Both the position numbers and the translations under genes were made by a program. DNA of 64,000 bases. Origin: Sporosarcina sp. FSL K6-2383 (GTDB taxonomy: Bacteria > Bacillota > Bacilli > Bacillales_A > Planococcaceae). Position 1 is the stretch's first letter, and the number at the start of each line of letters is the position of its first letter. Where the stretch lies: the NCBI RefSeq assembly GCF_038618305.1, contig NZ_CP152017.1:597501-661500 (forward strand). The letters run 5' to 3'. The notes beneath the pieces are model-generated. The model was given only the letters and a program-made list of their open reading frames with translations, ran no database searches and was not told the origin of the DNA. Shown piece after piece: positions 36,678 to 45,612 of this stretch.

Positions 36678-36748
36678 GATTCCTGCTGTTATACTGTCGT
36701 CCATCTATTGCCGAAAGTAAACCGGAAATGTCCAGAAATGGTGGCCAG

Positions 36749-37315
36749 TTATTTCTCGTTGAGCAAATCGGCTAGTTCAGACCAATTTGTGATTTGTGGA
36801 ATAGCTAAATGCTTATTGTAGGACTGAGCCTTCGCAAACACGTTTAGCTGACAATCTCTCAATGTTTCAAGAACTGCGGGCTTATCATCGAAATAATAGT
36901 CAAGCTCAAACTCTTTTATAATATGAACCTTGTCTTCGTCATTCATCCCGTAAAAAAATCGTTCTTTCTGAACGGGAAAGCCTTGTTCAATCATCCATTC
37001 CATTGTCCGCTCGCCATGTTCTTTTGGCCTTGCCGTAATATAGTAGACTTCATGGCCATCCTTTTCTAGCTGTTGTAATGTTTCCACAGCATCAGGGTAA
37101 GGTGGGCACGATGTATAGTAGATTTCTTCGAGTGAACGATTCCACATGTTACTGCCTTCTTCATTCGTCATGCCGAAGATTTCATGGATTTCAACCTTGT
37201 CTAACGCATGAAAGAGGTCTACATGCACATCCTGATTCAATTTTTTATTGTATAGATGAAAGGCATGCTCTCTTAGATTAATCAATGTATCATCGATATC
37301 AAAACCAAACTTCAT
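36749..37315 (-). CDS. HAD-family nucleotidase, YqfW-like
   Basis: 188 residues from ATG 37315 after GAGGGTGA. HAD motifs: FGFDIDDTLINL (motif I, nucleophile Asp), YYITARPKEHGE (motif II), and LDYYFDDKPAVLE (acidic motif). YqfW-type 5'-nucleotidase-like phosphatase. It starts 1 nt after the ribD stop and is thus the third gene of a ribA-ribD-HAD operon, where it could dephosphorylate the ribityl pathway intermediate (inference). Confidence 0.85.
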   Translation of the reverse strand: MKFGFDIDDTLINLREHAFHLYNKKLNQDVHVDLFHALDKVEIHEIFGMTNEEGSNMWNRSLEEIYYTSCPPYPDAVETLQQLEKDGHEVYYITARPKEHGERTMEWMIEQGFPVQKERFFYGMNDEDKVHIIKEFELDYYFDDKPAVLETLRDCQLNVFAKAQSYNKHLAIPQITNWSELADLLNEK

Positions 37316-37316
37316 A

Positions 37317-38429
37317 TTAATCACCCTCAGTTTGTTGTCTAGTATATTTCGGATAGCCAGTAAACTTAAAATCCTTACCTATTTGCGTAATATGGAGGTC
37401 TTCTAAATCTACAGCATCACGCATGAATTCAACACCTGTCCCTTCCAGGAATGTAGGCGCTTGTGTACCTCCGACTAATTTTGGTGCTATATAAATTTCT
37501 ACCTTGTCGACAAGTTGCCTTTCAAGGAAAGCGGCATGAATCGAACCCCCACCTTCAATCAAGACGGAAGAAACAAGTTTTTCACCGAGAATTTGAAGAA
37601 CTTCGTCCGTGTCTACCTGTTTAATACCGGAAGTGTGATAAATCAACACACCTCTACCTTCCAGCTTTTTCTTCGCATCTTCATTATACGTATGTGCAGT
37701 GAAGATCCACGTTTCCGCCTGTCCATCAGTCACTACCTTCGAATTGAGTGGAATGCGTAATGTAGAATCTAAAATGATACGAACCGGATTTCTGCCATTT
37801 GGAATCCTTGTTGTTAGTTCGGGATCATCCTCAATTACCGTATTGACACCGACTAAAATGGCCATGTTCTCATTGCGCAATACATGCACATCATTTCTTG
37901 CCTCGGGGGATGTAATCCACTTACTGTCAGCGGTATGTGTAGCAATTTTACCGTCCAATGTACTTCCGGCTTTCATCGTGACGAAGGGTCTCTGTTCAAC
38001 GATGAATTTGTTAAATACTTCATTCATCCTTCGGGATTTTTCTTCTAATATACCAATAACGACTTCAATTCCTGTGTCTTGTAATATTTTAACCCCGTTT
38101 CCAGCCACAACTGGATTCGGATCGAGCGTGGCAATGACAACGGTTTTAATTCCCGCTTCAACAATCGCTTTTGCGCATGGTCCCGTTCTACCGGTATGTG
38201 AGCATGGCTCAAGGGTGACGTAAATTGTTCCACCATTTGCCTTTTCGCCGGCCATTCGGATGGCGTGTATTTCAGCATGTGGTTCGCCAGCTTTCAAATG
38301 CGAACCCACCCCAACGATTCGATTTTCATTGACAATGACTGCACCGACAAGTGGATTTGGATCAGTCTGTCCCTTCATGGCTTGTGCATTTTCTAGGGCC
38401 AAATTCATGTAAAATTCATGGTTAGTCAT
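37317..38429 (-). CDS. ribD: Bifunctional riboflavin deaminase/reductase
   Basis: 370 residues, full length. N-terminal zinc deaminase with PHAEIHAIRMAGE and PCSHTGRTGPCAKAI; C-terminal reductase with FVTMKAGSTLDGKIAT and SSVLIEGGGSIHAAFL. It carries out the second and third steps from GTP toward riboflavin. Overlaps the ribA-like gene by 8 nt. No ribE or ribH follows and no FMN riboswitch precedes the operon, so this may be a second, specialised copy. Confidence 0.93.
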   Translation of the reverse strand: MTNHEFYMNLALENAQAMKGQTDPNPLVGAVIVNENRIVGVGSHLKAGEPHAEIHAIRMAGEKANGGTIYVTLEPCSHTGRTGPCAKAIVEAGIKTVVIATLDPNPVVAGNGVKILQDTGIEVVIGILEEKSRRMNEVFNKFIVEQRPFVTMKAGSTLDGKIATHTADSKWITSPEARNDVHVLRNENMAILVGVNTVIEDDPELTTRIPNGRNPVRIILDSTLRIPLNSKVVTDGQAETWIFTAHTYNEDAKKKLEGRGVLIYHTSGIKQVDTDEVLQILGEKLVSSVLIEGGGSIHAAFLERQLVDKVEIYIAPKLVGGTQAPTFLEGTGVEFMRDAVDLEDLHITQIGKDFKFTGYPKYTRQQTEGD

Positions 38430-39174
38430 TTGGGCGATTCCCTTCTTCTAGATGTCCAGAGCGCTGAATTTTTGTTTGTAAATACTTTTCGTTGAACTCT
38501 GATTGATCGCCCCATAATGGCTCACGACCTGAAACAGGAAGACCTGCCTTCTTCATTGCTTCCAGTTTCTTTGGATTATTCGTCATTAGCTTGACTGGTT
38601 TTGTACGAAGTGTCTTTAAAACACGAATAGCATCGTCGTAATTTCTAGAGTCATCGACAAAGCCGAGGCTTTCGTTCGCTTCCACTGTATCGTAACCATT
38701 CTCCTGGAGTACGTACGCCATCGCCTTGCTGAATAAACCGATTCCGCGGCCTTCATGATTAGCTAAATAAAACAATGCCCCTGTCCCATGATCGACAATA
38801 TTTTGCATGGATTGTTTTAATTGATAACCGCAATCGCATCTTTTACTACCAAATATGTCTCCAGTGTGGCAAATGGAATGCATCCGAATGAGCGCGTCAT
38901 CTGCCTCTTTAAAATCCCCGTAAACAAGCACGCTTGATTGTTGGTACTCGGCCAAATTAGCGGAAGACAGCTGATCAATAACTTCTTGATAATTCTCGGT
39001 TACTTGGCAGCGATTTAACCAGCAATACCATTGGAAAACAACCGTTTCTCCGTGAAGATTAACGGGTAATTTAATGGGGCCAACCAAGTAAATTGCCCCC
39101 TCATCTGTTTCGATTAATTGAATTTTTTCTTTTAAAATATCAAGAACTTCCGGTTCTAGTTTCGCCTGTACCAT
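38422..39174 (-). CDS. ribA: GTP cyclohydrolase II
   Basis: 250 residues from ATG 39174, 8 nt after AAAGGAATG; a longer frame to 39228 has no ribosome site. Zinc site CHTGDIFGSKRCDCGYQL, then LANHEGRGIGLFSKAMAYVLQ and VKLMTNNPKKLEAM, all typical. It is a stand-alone cyclohydrolase without the DHBP synthase domain of Bacillus RibBA. An N-terminal extension of about 90 residues precedes the catalytic core. First gene of the ribA-ribD-HAD operon. Confidence 0.92.
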   Translation of the reverse strand: MVQAKLEPEVLDILKEKIQLIETDEGAIYLVGPIKLPVNLHGETVVFQWYCWLNRCQVTENYQEVIDQLSSANLAEYQQSSVLVYGDFKEADDALIRMHSICHTGDIFGSKRCDCGYQLKQSMQNIVDHGTGALFYLANHEGRGIGLFSKAMAYVLQENGYDTVEANESLGFVDDSRNYDDAIRVLKTLRTKPVKLMTNNPKKLEAMKKAGLPVSGREPLWGDQSEFNEKYLQTKIQRSGHLEEGNRPND

Positions 39175-39407
39175 GAAATCATTCCTTTTATTTGAATTTG
39201 GGTTAATGTGTAAATTAAGTGTTGACAATTTTTATTTACATAGGTTGTACACTCTTATAGCTACATTATATTCTTACCGGTAAATAAAGGTGTGGACAAA
39301 AGTATTTTATGGAACTACTTGTTTCTTGTAAACATAACACCGTTTCAAGAATATCGTCAAACAATTGGTGCTATTAAGATGACCGGAAACAAGCAAGATA
39401 GGGCTTG

Positions 39408-39452
39408 ATTTTAGATAAAGATAAAAGCATTTTCCATTACAGGAGAGTGCTT
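39408..39452. repeat. Direct repeat, left copy
   Basis: The 24-bp block starting ATTTTAGATAAAGATAAAAG and followed by ATTACAG-AGA-TGCT is repeated at 42018-42062. The AGCATT/AGTGCT ends can form a small hairpin. Nothing else was seen in 39230-39640 apart from AT-rich possible promoter sequence for ribA. Confidence 0.75.
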
Positions 39453-39641
39453 TACAACTTCAAATTATTTGATAGAATTCGAGCCGTTTCTAACGGTGAT
39501 TCTTGCCTTTATAATATCAAAATCACTTTCAAAAGGGTTTTTTAAATCATGGGTATACGTTTCTTTAAGGGCAAGGATTTGCCGCTTTAATAAATAATGC
39601 CAGTCATTCAAACGTTTATGTTTGAGCGGCTGGCATCTTTT

Positions 39642-40382
39642 TTAGTTACTATTCTCATTCATCATTTCAAGGAACTTAAGTGGGATATTGATTTCATTCT
39701 TTTCATTAAAAAGGGTTGGCGTAAATTCTTCGTCCATTCGTTTAATTTCATTGATTTCTCTATGGAGATTCTCCATTTTTTGATCCAATTCGTTGGCGGA
39801 TTCCGCAGCGTCTTTCAATTCTTTTAGCATTTTTTCAGGAACAGATTTGTCGAATTTATAAAAAATCTTATGCTCTAGGCTTGCCCAAAAATCCATAGCG
39901 ATTGTCCTGATCTGCATTTCAACAAAGACGTGTTCCACTCGATCTGACATAAATACAGGGATTTTTAATATCAAATGAAGGCTCCGGTAACCATTAGGCT
40001 TCGGATTTTGTATGTAATCTTTATACTCAATCACTTCAATATCCTGCTGCTTTTGAATCATTTCACTTAGTTTATAAATGTCCGAGTTAAAGGAACAGTT
40101 AATCCGAATCCCTGCGATATCCCGCATATTTTCCTTGATGGAAGATAGGGACAGTCCGATATTTTTGCGAAGCGCCTTTTGGATAATGCTCTCTGGTGTT
40201 TTCAAGCGGGTATTAATATGTTCGATTGGGTTGTATTCATGTATCAATTGAAATTCTTCTTCTAAGATATTGATCTTGGTGCTCACTTCGTCTAACGCAA
40301 ATTTATAAGCTAGCATGAATCGCGTCACTTCTTTTTTTAGATGATTCAATTGGCTATAGTTTAATTCATTTGTCAGCTTCAA
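39642..40382 (-). CDS. Small alarmone synthetase (RelP/RelQ type)
   Basis: 246 residues, a single (p)ppGpp synthetase domain with no hydrolase, TGS or ACT. Key features: IKENMRDIAGIRINCSF, NPKPNGYRSLHLILKIPV with the substrate-stacking Tyr, VEMQIRTIAMDFWASLEHKI, and a helical C-terminus for tetramerisation. It makes (p)ppGpp from ATP and GTP/GDP. TTG start after GAGGAGT. It sits 26 nt after the DUF817 gene on the same strand, so it is probably co-transcribed with the yoaST-like operon. Confidence 0.9.
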   Translation of the reverse strand: MKLTNELNYSQLNHLKKEVTRFMLAYKFALDEVSTKINILEEEFQLIHEYNPIEHINTRLKTPESIIQKALRKNIGLSLSSIKENMRDIAGIRINCSFNSDIYKLSEMIQKQQDIEVIEYKDYIQNPKPNGYRSLHLILKIPVFMSDRVEHVFVEMQIRTIAMDFWASLEHKIFYKFDKSVPEKMLKELKDAAESANELDQKMENLHREINEIKRMDEEFTPTLFNEKNEINIPLKFLEMMNENSN

Positions 40383-40408
40383 TATAAACTCCTCATTTCT
40401 TTTCCTTA

Positions 40409-41179
40409 TTAAATACTAGCACTTTTCCTCTTAACCCGCTTTAATGTCGCTACAATCAAAAAGCTCACAATGACTAATAAAAGCCATGAGCTTACCTTGC
40501 CTAGATGAACGAGACTCCATGTATCGGCTTGGTTAGGATATTGCCAAGCTCCAAAGAATGTTGCGATATTTTCAGCTACCCATATAAAAAATCCAATGAG
40601 CACAAAAGAAAACGCGAGGGGCATTCGGTAACGAGTCCCTCCAACCGCATATGTGACCCATGATTTCCAAAAGACGATTATGACAAGTGCAGATAGCCAC
40701 CAACGTACATCAATCCAATAATGGTGGGTGAAAAAATTTAAATAAATCGCAGCTGCAAGAGGAACGACTAGAAGAAAAGGAGGCCATTTAACGAGTTCAA
40801 CATCAAGCCTTCTCCACGCTTGGCAGAGGTAACTTGCGACACTTGCATACATGAATCCGCTATATAAAGGTACGCCAAAAATTTTGACATAGCCTTCCTC
40901 TGGATAAGACCACGAGCCCATATGCACCTTGAAAATTTCAAGAGCAAGTCCAATAACATGAAACAGTGTAATAACCTTTAATTCATCTCGAGTTTCAAGC
41001 CCAGAACGCACCATCCACCATTGCATCAGAAGGCAAATGATAAGAATCCAGTCATACCGCGGTAGGAAGGGCAGCGGAATGGTTTGTGTCAAAGCCAAAG
41101 AGGCAAAAATAACGACGGGAAACAAACAGGATAGAGCCTGTTCCCAACCGAAACGTACAAGTTGTTTAAGTGCATTCAT
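40409..41179 (-). CDS. yoaT: DUF817 membrane protein, YoaT-like
   Basis: 256 residues with about eight hydrophobic segments. Characteristic stretches are VHMGSWSYPEEGYVKIFGVPLYSGFMYASV and WVAENIATFFGAWQYPNQ. YoaT/DUF817 proteins have no known activity. Together with the upstream DUF2975/XRE pair it reproduces the Bacillus yoaS-yozG-yoaT order. Confidence 0.88.
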   Translation of the reverse strand: MNALKQLVRFGWEQALSCLFPVVIFASLALTQTIPLPFLPRYDWILIICLLMQWWMVRSGLETRDELKVITLFHVIGLALEIFKVHMGSWSYPEEGYVKIFGVPLYSGFMYASVASYLCQAWRRLDVELVKWPPFLLVVPLAAAIYLNFFTHHYWIDVRWWLSALVIIVFWKSWVTYAVGGTRYRMPLAFSFVLIGFFIWVAENIATFFGAWQYPNQADTWSLVHLGKVSSWLLLVIVSFLIVATLKRVKRKSASI

Positions 41180-41221
41180 GATTTATGCCACCACGGATTT
41201 TTCCGAATATAGTAGTCCTGC

Positions 41222-41440
41222 TTATTGCGCGTCTTCATCACTACGGTATTCTAAAATATCTCCGGGCTGACAGTCCAAAGCCTTACAAATCGCCTCTAAA
41301 GTAGATAAACGAATCGCTTTTGCTTTTCCATTTTTTAATATGGATATATTCGCCATCGTTATACCGACCTTCTCTGTCAGTTCAGTTACGCTCATTTTCC
41401 TTTTAGCCAGCATCACATCAATATTAATTATAATCGTCAT
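41222..41440 (-). CDS. yozG: Small XRE-family regulator, YozG-like
   Basis: 72 residues, essentially one Cro/C1-type helix-turn-helix (LAKRKMSVTELTEKVGITMANISILKNGK) ending in LDCQPGDILEYR. Such proteins pair with DUF2975 membrane proteins. Nine nt after the DUF2975 gene. Confidence 0.88.
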   Translation of the reverse strand: MTIIINIDVMLAKRKMSVTELTEKVGITMANISILKNGKAKAIRLSTLEAICKALDCQPGDILEYRSDEDAQ

Positions 41441-41449
41441 ATTATCACC

Positions 41450-41926
41450 TCAGACCGTTAAATCATTTTCTGATTTTATATGAATCGCTTCTTGTAAAAG
41501 TCTTTGAAGAACAGCAGCAAAGACAGCAACCACCATTGAAGCAAAAACAGGAATCATTCCAACTATGACGAGTCCTGGCGCATCGTCTAGATCTGCAACG
41601 AGAAATACAAATGGCAGAATGATCAAATACAACCCACTAATTATCATTGCACAGAATTTGATATTTTTGAGCGCTATAACAGACAGCCCAGAGAAGGATT
41701 GGTTTTTGTCAATATAGTTTAACAGTTTAAAAGCCTGATACAATGCGATGAAAAAGGGTACAGCTGAGACATAGACACCTATTATAATAGGATATAGTAT
41801 ATGGGCATAATCTGGGTTTACTGGGTTATTGGCGAGCTGATATACCGCAAATGTACACAAAGCAAGGACCGGGATTCCCATTAGAAAAACAGCCAACCTT
41901 AAAAATAGTGTTGATCCTCGTTTCAT
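41450..41926 (-). CDS. yoaS: DUF2975 membrane protein, YoaS-like
   Basis: 158 residues from the second Met, four hydrophobic segments. QAFKLLNYIDKNQSFSGLSVIALKNIKFCA is the family hallmark. Function unknown; typically encoded with a small XRE regulator, which follows here. First gene of the operon. Confidence 0.86.
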   Translation of the reverse strand: MKRGSTLFLRLAVFLMGIPVLALCTFAVYQLANNPVNPDYAHILYPIIIGVYVSAVPFFIALYQAFKLLNYIDKNQSFSGLSVIALKNIKFCAMIISGLYLIILPFVFLVADLDDAPGLVIVGMIPVFASMVVAVFAAVLQRLLQEAIHIKSENDLTV

Positions 41927-42017
41927 AAAAAGCACCTCATTTAGTTATTATGAAGTTGAATATAACACAATATTTATCGTTTAACAATAAAATATTATCG
42001 TTTTATTGACGTTTTTA

Positions 42018-42062
42018 ATTTTAGATAAAGATAAAAGCATTCCATATTACAGAAGAATGCTC
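42018..42062. repeat. Direct repeat, right copy
   Basis: Matches 39408-39452 (24 bp identical, then diverging but still ATTACAG-AGA-TGCT). The two copies flank the operon at 39642-41926. The rest of 41936-42237 holds only leader sequence of the next gene. Confidence 0.75.
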
Positions 42063-42237
42063 GATTACTTTAAATGATGCAATTGATTCATGACGATTCA
42101 TCAAAGAATGGAGTGTGGCTGACTGAACCCTTTATTAAGACGCATGTCTTGCTAAAAGGTTGTTTTCTTGATTCACTATACTTGTGTAATAAAGTGGTGT
42201 TCAATAATTCTCCAATATAATGAGGGAGGTTTGACAG

Positions 42238-43296
42238 ATGAATCACGTTTATAGCGATGTTATTCAGTTTACAGGGAATCATTATGATTTTGGTTATATG
42301 CAAGGTGGGTTGTTAAAAGAATCTCCTATCTTGTTTAATCGTGAAAAGCAGTGGGCTGCCAAGAGAAAACGTCATTTTACTATCAATGAACAAGAAGCGA
42401 TTCAGCTGTTCACCAAATTTCTTCCGAGTATGTTGGATGAGCTACAGGGGTTGGCAGATGCGCTAAACTGGTCGATGGAGGATGCTTTAAGAGAATTTGG
42501 CGGTTATTATGTTGAGTATGAGAGAAGTGGATGCTCAATTTTAACGGGATCCGAATTTATCATCCGAAATTATGATAGCCATCCTGGTTACTATGAAGGA
42601 CGGTATATCATATATCAGCCAACAGATGCGGGCTATGCAACAATCGGTCCTTCTATGCAAATAACAGGTCGTACGGATGGCATGAATGAAAAAGGACTTG
42701 CAATGGGCTATAACTTTATAAATCGGATGGGCTCAGCTGATGGATTTGTCTGTAATATGATTGGCCGAATTATTTTAGAGACTTGTGCGAATGTAGAGGA
42801 AGCCATCACTTTGTTGAAGGAAATTCCCCATCGAACGTCATTTAGTTATGTTTTGATAGATCCAAGTGGCGAAACATTCGTTGTAGAAGCTTCACCAAGA
42901 AAGGTAGAAGTGAGGAAGTCGAATATTAGTACGAATCATTTTGAGGTGTTAACGGAAGAAAACCGCTATCGTACGGATGATTCGTTAAGAAGGCAGAAGG
43001 AATTAGAAAGTCAGCAAAGTAATGATCTAGATGCATATAAGGCCTATCGCCTATTGAATGATCAAGAAAAAGAGATATTTTCTAGTAAATATGATGCTTC
43101 CGCGGGAACGATACACACATCTGCCTATATTCCAAGGGACAGGAAGGCTCTGTTTGCAATTGGGGGCAGTCGAATGCCGGTTATCTTTGATTTTAATCGT
43201 TATTTAGCAGGTGAGAGAATACAAGTTAAGAAAATCAAGGGCGTACTAAATTACCATACACCCTTTGTCAATATGGCTAGGATGGACGACAGATAA
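42238..43296 (+). CDS. C45-family Ntn hydrolase (acyltransferase-like)
   Basis: 352 residues of the isopenicillin-N acyltransferase / peptidase C45 group. The likely nucleophile is the Cys in YERSGCSILTG, exposed either by autocleavage or as in related bacterial amidases. Further hallmarks: NYDSHPGYYEGRY, TGRTDGMNEKGLAMGYNFI, and RTSFSYVLIDPSGETFVVEASPRKV. Hydrolyses or transfers acyl groups on amides; substrate unknown. ATG follows GGAGGTTTGACAG. No obvious operon partner. Confidence 0.88.
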   Translation: MNHVYSDVIQFTGNHYDFGYMQGGLLKESPILFNREKQWAAKRKRHFTINEQEAIQLFTKFLPSMLDELQGLADALNWSMEDALREFGGYYVEYERSGCSILTGSEFIIRNYDSHPGYYEGRYIIYQPTDAGYATIGPSMQITGRTDGMNEKGLAMGYNFINRMGSADGFVCNMIGRIILETCANVEEAITLLKEIPHRTSFSYVLIDPSGETFVVEASPRKVEVRKSNISTNHFEVLTEENRYRTDDSLRRQKELESQQSNDLDAYKAYRLLNDQEKEIFSSKYDASAGTIHTSAYIPRDRKALFAIGGSRMPVIFDFNRYLAGERIQVKKIKGVLNYHTPFVNMARMDDR

Positions 43297-43386
43297 ACTG
43301 TCCGATACTACTAGCTATTTTTTAAATGTGAATGCGCGTTACAACTAACATTCGAGAAACTGAACTCTTATTGTTTGACTGGTGCT

Positions 43387-43953
43387 TTAAAAATCGTATT
43401 CTGCTTCTTTGGTTTCTCGAATTTTCGTATACGTTTCTGTTAACACAACAGTATCCTCGACTAAACGTTCGATTCGGAAGAACACATCATCATTTACAAT
43501 TTCTTTGCGAAGGAAGTCCTTTTCTTCAATAAAAACGAACGTTTGAACGATCTGCGCTTTCATATAAGCTAAAATCGGCTTTAATTGTTGTTCAGCAATT
43601 AAGTAATGCTTGGGTGAACCAGCTGTTACAAGCATACTCACAACTTTATCGCGAAAAGCATTGACTGGTAGTAAATCAAAAATGTTCTTTAATGTCGCTG
43701 GAATGGAAGCCTGAAAAATAGGTGTACCAATGATAATGGCATCTGCTTCCATTATTGCTTTTGTAACAAATCCTGTATCACCTTCATATTCCAAGTAGTT
43801 GCGGCCATCACTAAATTGAATATCGTAGTCAGTTAAGTCTAGTAATGTAACTTCTGCGTTTGGATATTTTTTAGTGAGTGATTCTACTGTGTAGTTCATG
43901 GCAGTGCGCGTTTTTGAGCCCACTATTGAACCCGATATTCCAACGATTTTCAT
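43387..43953 (-). CDS. NADPH-dependent FMN reductase, SsuE-like
   Basis: 188 residues from ATG 43953 after AGGAGTG. Flavodoxin fold: VGISGSIVGSKTRTAMNY (FMN phosphate loop) and IIGTPIFQASIPATLKNIFDLL. Nearer to SsuE-type reductases than the other two FMN reductases in the window. It follows the luciferase-like gene by 14 nt, so the pair forms a two-component flavin monooxygenase system. Confidence 0.9.
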   Translation of the reverse strand: MKIVGISGSIVGSKTRTAMNYTVESLTKKYPNAEVTLLDLTDYDIQFSDGRNYLEYEGDTGFVTKAIMEADAIIIGTPIFQASIPATLKNIFDLLPVNAFRDKVVSMLVTAGSPKHYLIAEQQLKPILAYMKAQIVQTFVFIEEKDFLRKEIVNDDVFFRIERLVEDTVVLTETYTKIRETKEAEYDF

Positions 43954-43967
43954 GTTGCCCACTCCTA

Positions 43968-45023
43968 TTATTTAGCTGTATATTTTTTAATAGCCGGTAA
44001 AATTTCTGTGCCAATTAACTCAATATTTTTCATCAATTTATCAAATGGTACACCACCAAAGTCCATTTGTGCGATATAACGCTGATGACCAAATAGCTCA
44101 TGCTGATAGAGGATTTTTTCGATTATTTGTTGCGGACTACCGATATTCATGACATCACGCGGATCTGCGCCTTGTGCAAAATGTTGCTTCGGATAACCAC
44201 GTCCGTTAATGAGTTGCATCCCTTGGTTAACATGAGGATAAGCCTCGCTTTGCGCCTGCTGTGTCGTTTCCGCAGCATAGAAAAAGCCCGCTGTTGCAAT
44301 TGGAAGAGTCGCTGAATCAAAACCACTTCGGTTGGCAGCCTCCCGATAAGCATCAATAGAAGCCTTGAAGCTTGTAGCGGGCCCACCTAAAGTAGCTAGG
44401 AACATCGGAACCCCTGCATAACCAGCTTTAATGGCACTTGCAGGTGGTCCTCCTACTGCACGCCAAATTGGTAATGAGCCAGTTTGTGGACGTGGGAGAA
44501 CACTTGCATTGTTTAGTGGAGCACGGAATTGCCCACTCCAATTGACAACTTCCTCTTCATTTATCTTCAATAATAACTCGAATTTTTCTTCAAACAGCTC
44601 TTCATAATCCCGAACATTATAGCCTAATAAATCAAAAAGCCCAACTCTCGAAGCACGACCAGCAATAATCTCAGTACGTCCTTTTGAAATTAAATCAATC
44701 GTTGCAAAATCCTCGTATACCCGAACAGGATCCGATGTACTAATAATCGTAGAGGAACTTGCGATTTTAATTTTACTAGTTGCCTGAGCAACTGCTGCTA
44801 GCACAACGGAATGCGCCTGCGTTGTGAAATATTCCTGATGACTTTCTCCAACACTAAAAAAATCAATGCCAGCTTGCTCCGCCAGCTTCGCTAACTCAAT
44901 GATTTCGTGAATACGCTGTCCTGCAGAAATACGTTCTCCTGTAAGTGGATTTGGGATATGGTCCCCAAGTGTATAAAGTCCAAATTCTAACCCCTTGCTT
45001 TGATCAATACGATATTTTTCCAT
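43968..45023 (-). CDS. Luciferase-like (LLM) flavin-dependent monooxygenase
   Basis: 351 residues from ATG 45023 after GAAGGG. Same subfamily as the enzyme at 9668: LEFGLYTLGDHIPNPLTG, SVGESHQEYFTTQ, STSDPVRVYEDFATIDLISKGR, and GSPQQIIEKILYQHELFGHQ near the end. FMNH2-dependent monooxygenase of unknown substrate. First gene of a pair with the FMN reductase, and divergent from an HxlR regulator. Confidence 0.9.
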   Translation of the reverse strand: MEKYRIDQSKGLEFGLYTLGDHIPNPLTGERISAGQRIHEIIELAKLAEQAGIDFFSVGESHQEYFTTQAHSVVLAAVAQATSKIKIASSSTIISTSDPVRVYEDFATIDLISKGRTEIIAGRASRVGLFDLLGYNVRDYEELFEEKFELLLKINEEEVVNWSGQFRAPLNNASVLPRPQTGSLPIWRAVGGPPASAIKAGYAGVPMFLATLGGPATSFKASIDAYREAANRSGFDSATLPIATAGFFYAAETTQQAQSEAYPHVNQGMQLINGRGYPKQHFAQGADPRDVMNIGSPQQIIEKILYQHELFGHQRYIAQMDFGGVPFDKLMKNIELIGTEILPAIKKYTAK

Positions 45024-45118
45024 TGTTATCAACCCTTCTATCATTTTCTCTATTTTTCCATAATGGCTTTAGAATACTTATGAACAAGGATAGTATAAGC
45101 TATAATGACATTCATTAT

Positions 45119-45147
45119 AAGTACGTACTTTAAAGTGGTATAGTATA
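45119..45147. promoter_or_regulatory. Palindromes in LLM/hxlR intergenic region
   Basis: A perfect 12-bp palindrome AAGTACGTACTT (45119-45130) and a near-palindrome GTATAGTATAC (about 45137-45148) lie between the divergent genes. Candidate HxlR-type operator. Confidence 0.55.
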
Positions 45148-45175
45148 CAAAAGGATACTAATGAGGTGAATGTAC

Positions 45176-45514
45176 ATGGAAATGAAACCGGAACTATGCA
45201 GAGTGGAAGATGCTCTCGGTATATTAGTAGGGAAATGGAAGCCAATTATTTTATTAATTCTATTGCAGCAAGGCACGCATAGATTCAGTGAGTTGAAACG
45301 AGGGGTACCAGGAATCACACAAAAGATGTTAACAAAGCAACTACGTGAATTAGAAGAAGAGGATATAGTTACACGTAAAGTATACCCACAGGTGCCACCA
45401 AAGGTAGAGTACTCGATTACTGAATATGGAACGAGTTTAGAGCCTATTTTAGTAGCTATGCATGATTGGGGAACGGCACATACACATCGGAAATTGAAAA
45501 AAGCCCATATCTAA
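45176..45514 (+). CDS. HxlR-family transcriptional regulator
   Basis: 112 residues from ATG 45176, about 6 nt after GAGGTGA. Single winged helix with the hallmark start CRVEDALGILVGKWKPIILLIL, then FSELKRGVPGITQKMLTKQLRELEEE and VPPKVEYSITEYG. Only one Cys (Cys8) is present near the N-terminus, the position of the redox-sensing Cys in YodB/HypR relatives. Divergent from the luciferase-like gene. Confidence 0.9.
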   Translation: MEMKPELCRVEDALGILVGKWKPIILLILLQQGTHRFSELKRGVPGITQKMLTKQLRELEEEDIVTRKVYPQVPPKVEYSITEYGTSLEPILVAMHDWGTAHTHRKLKKAHI

Positions 45515-45524
45515 TTGGGCTTTC
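45500..45524 (+). terminator. Hairpin overlapping hxlR stop
   Basis: AAAGCCCA / TTGGGCTTT forms an 8-9 bp stem across the stop codon; only a short T-run follows. Confidence 0.5.
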
Positions 45525-45612
45525 AAAGTACACAACGATAGTTTATGACCTCTGTTGATTAACTATTTACTTGCATAAATTGCAGCTGAACAATGGCTTG
45601 AAACCACCATTT

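Noticed and set aside
36481..36720. 79-codon frame
   Set aside because: It spans strong hairpins, has poor composition and no ribosome site.
39175..39641. FMN riboswitch before ribA
   Set aside because: None of the conserved RFN blocks is present on the minus strand.
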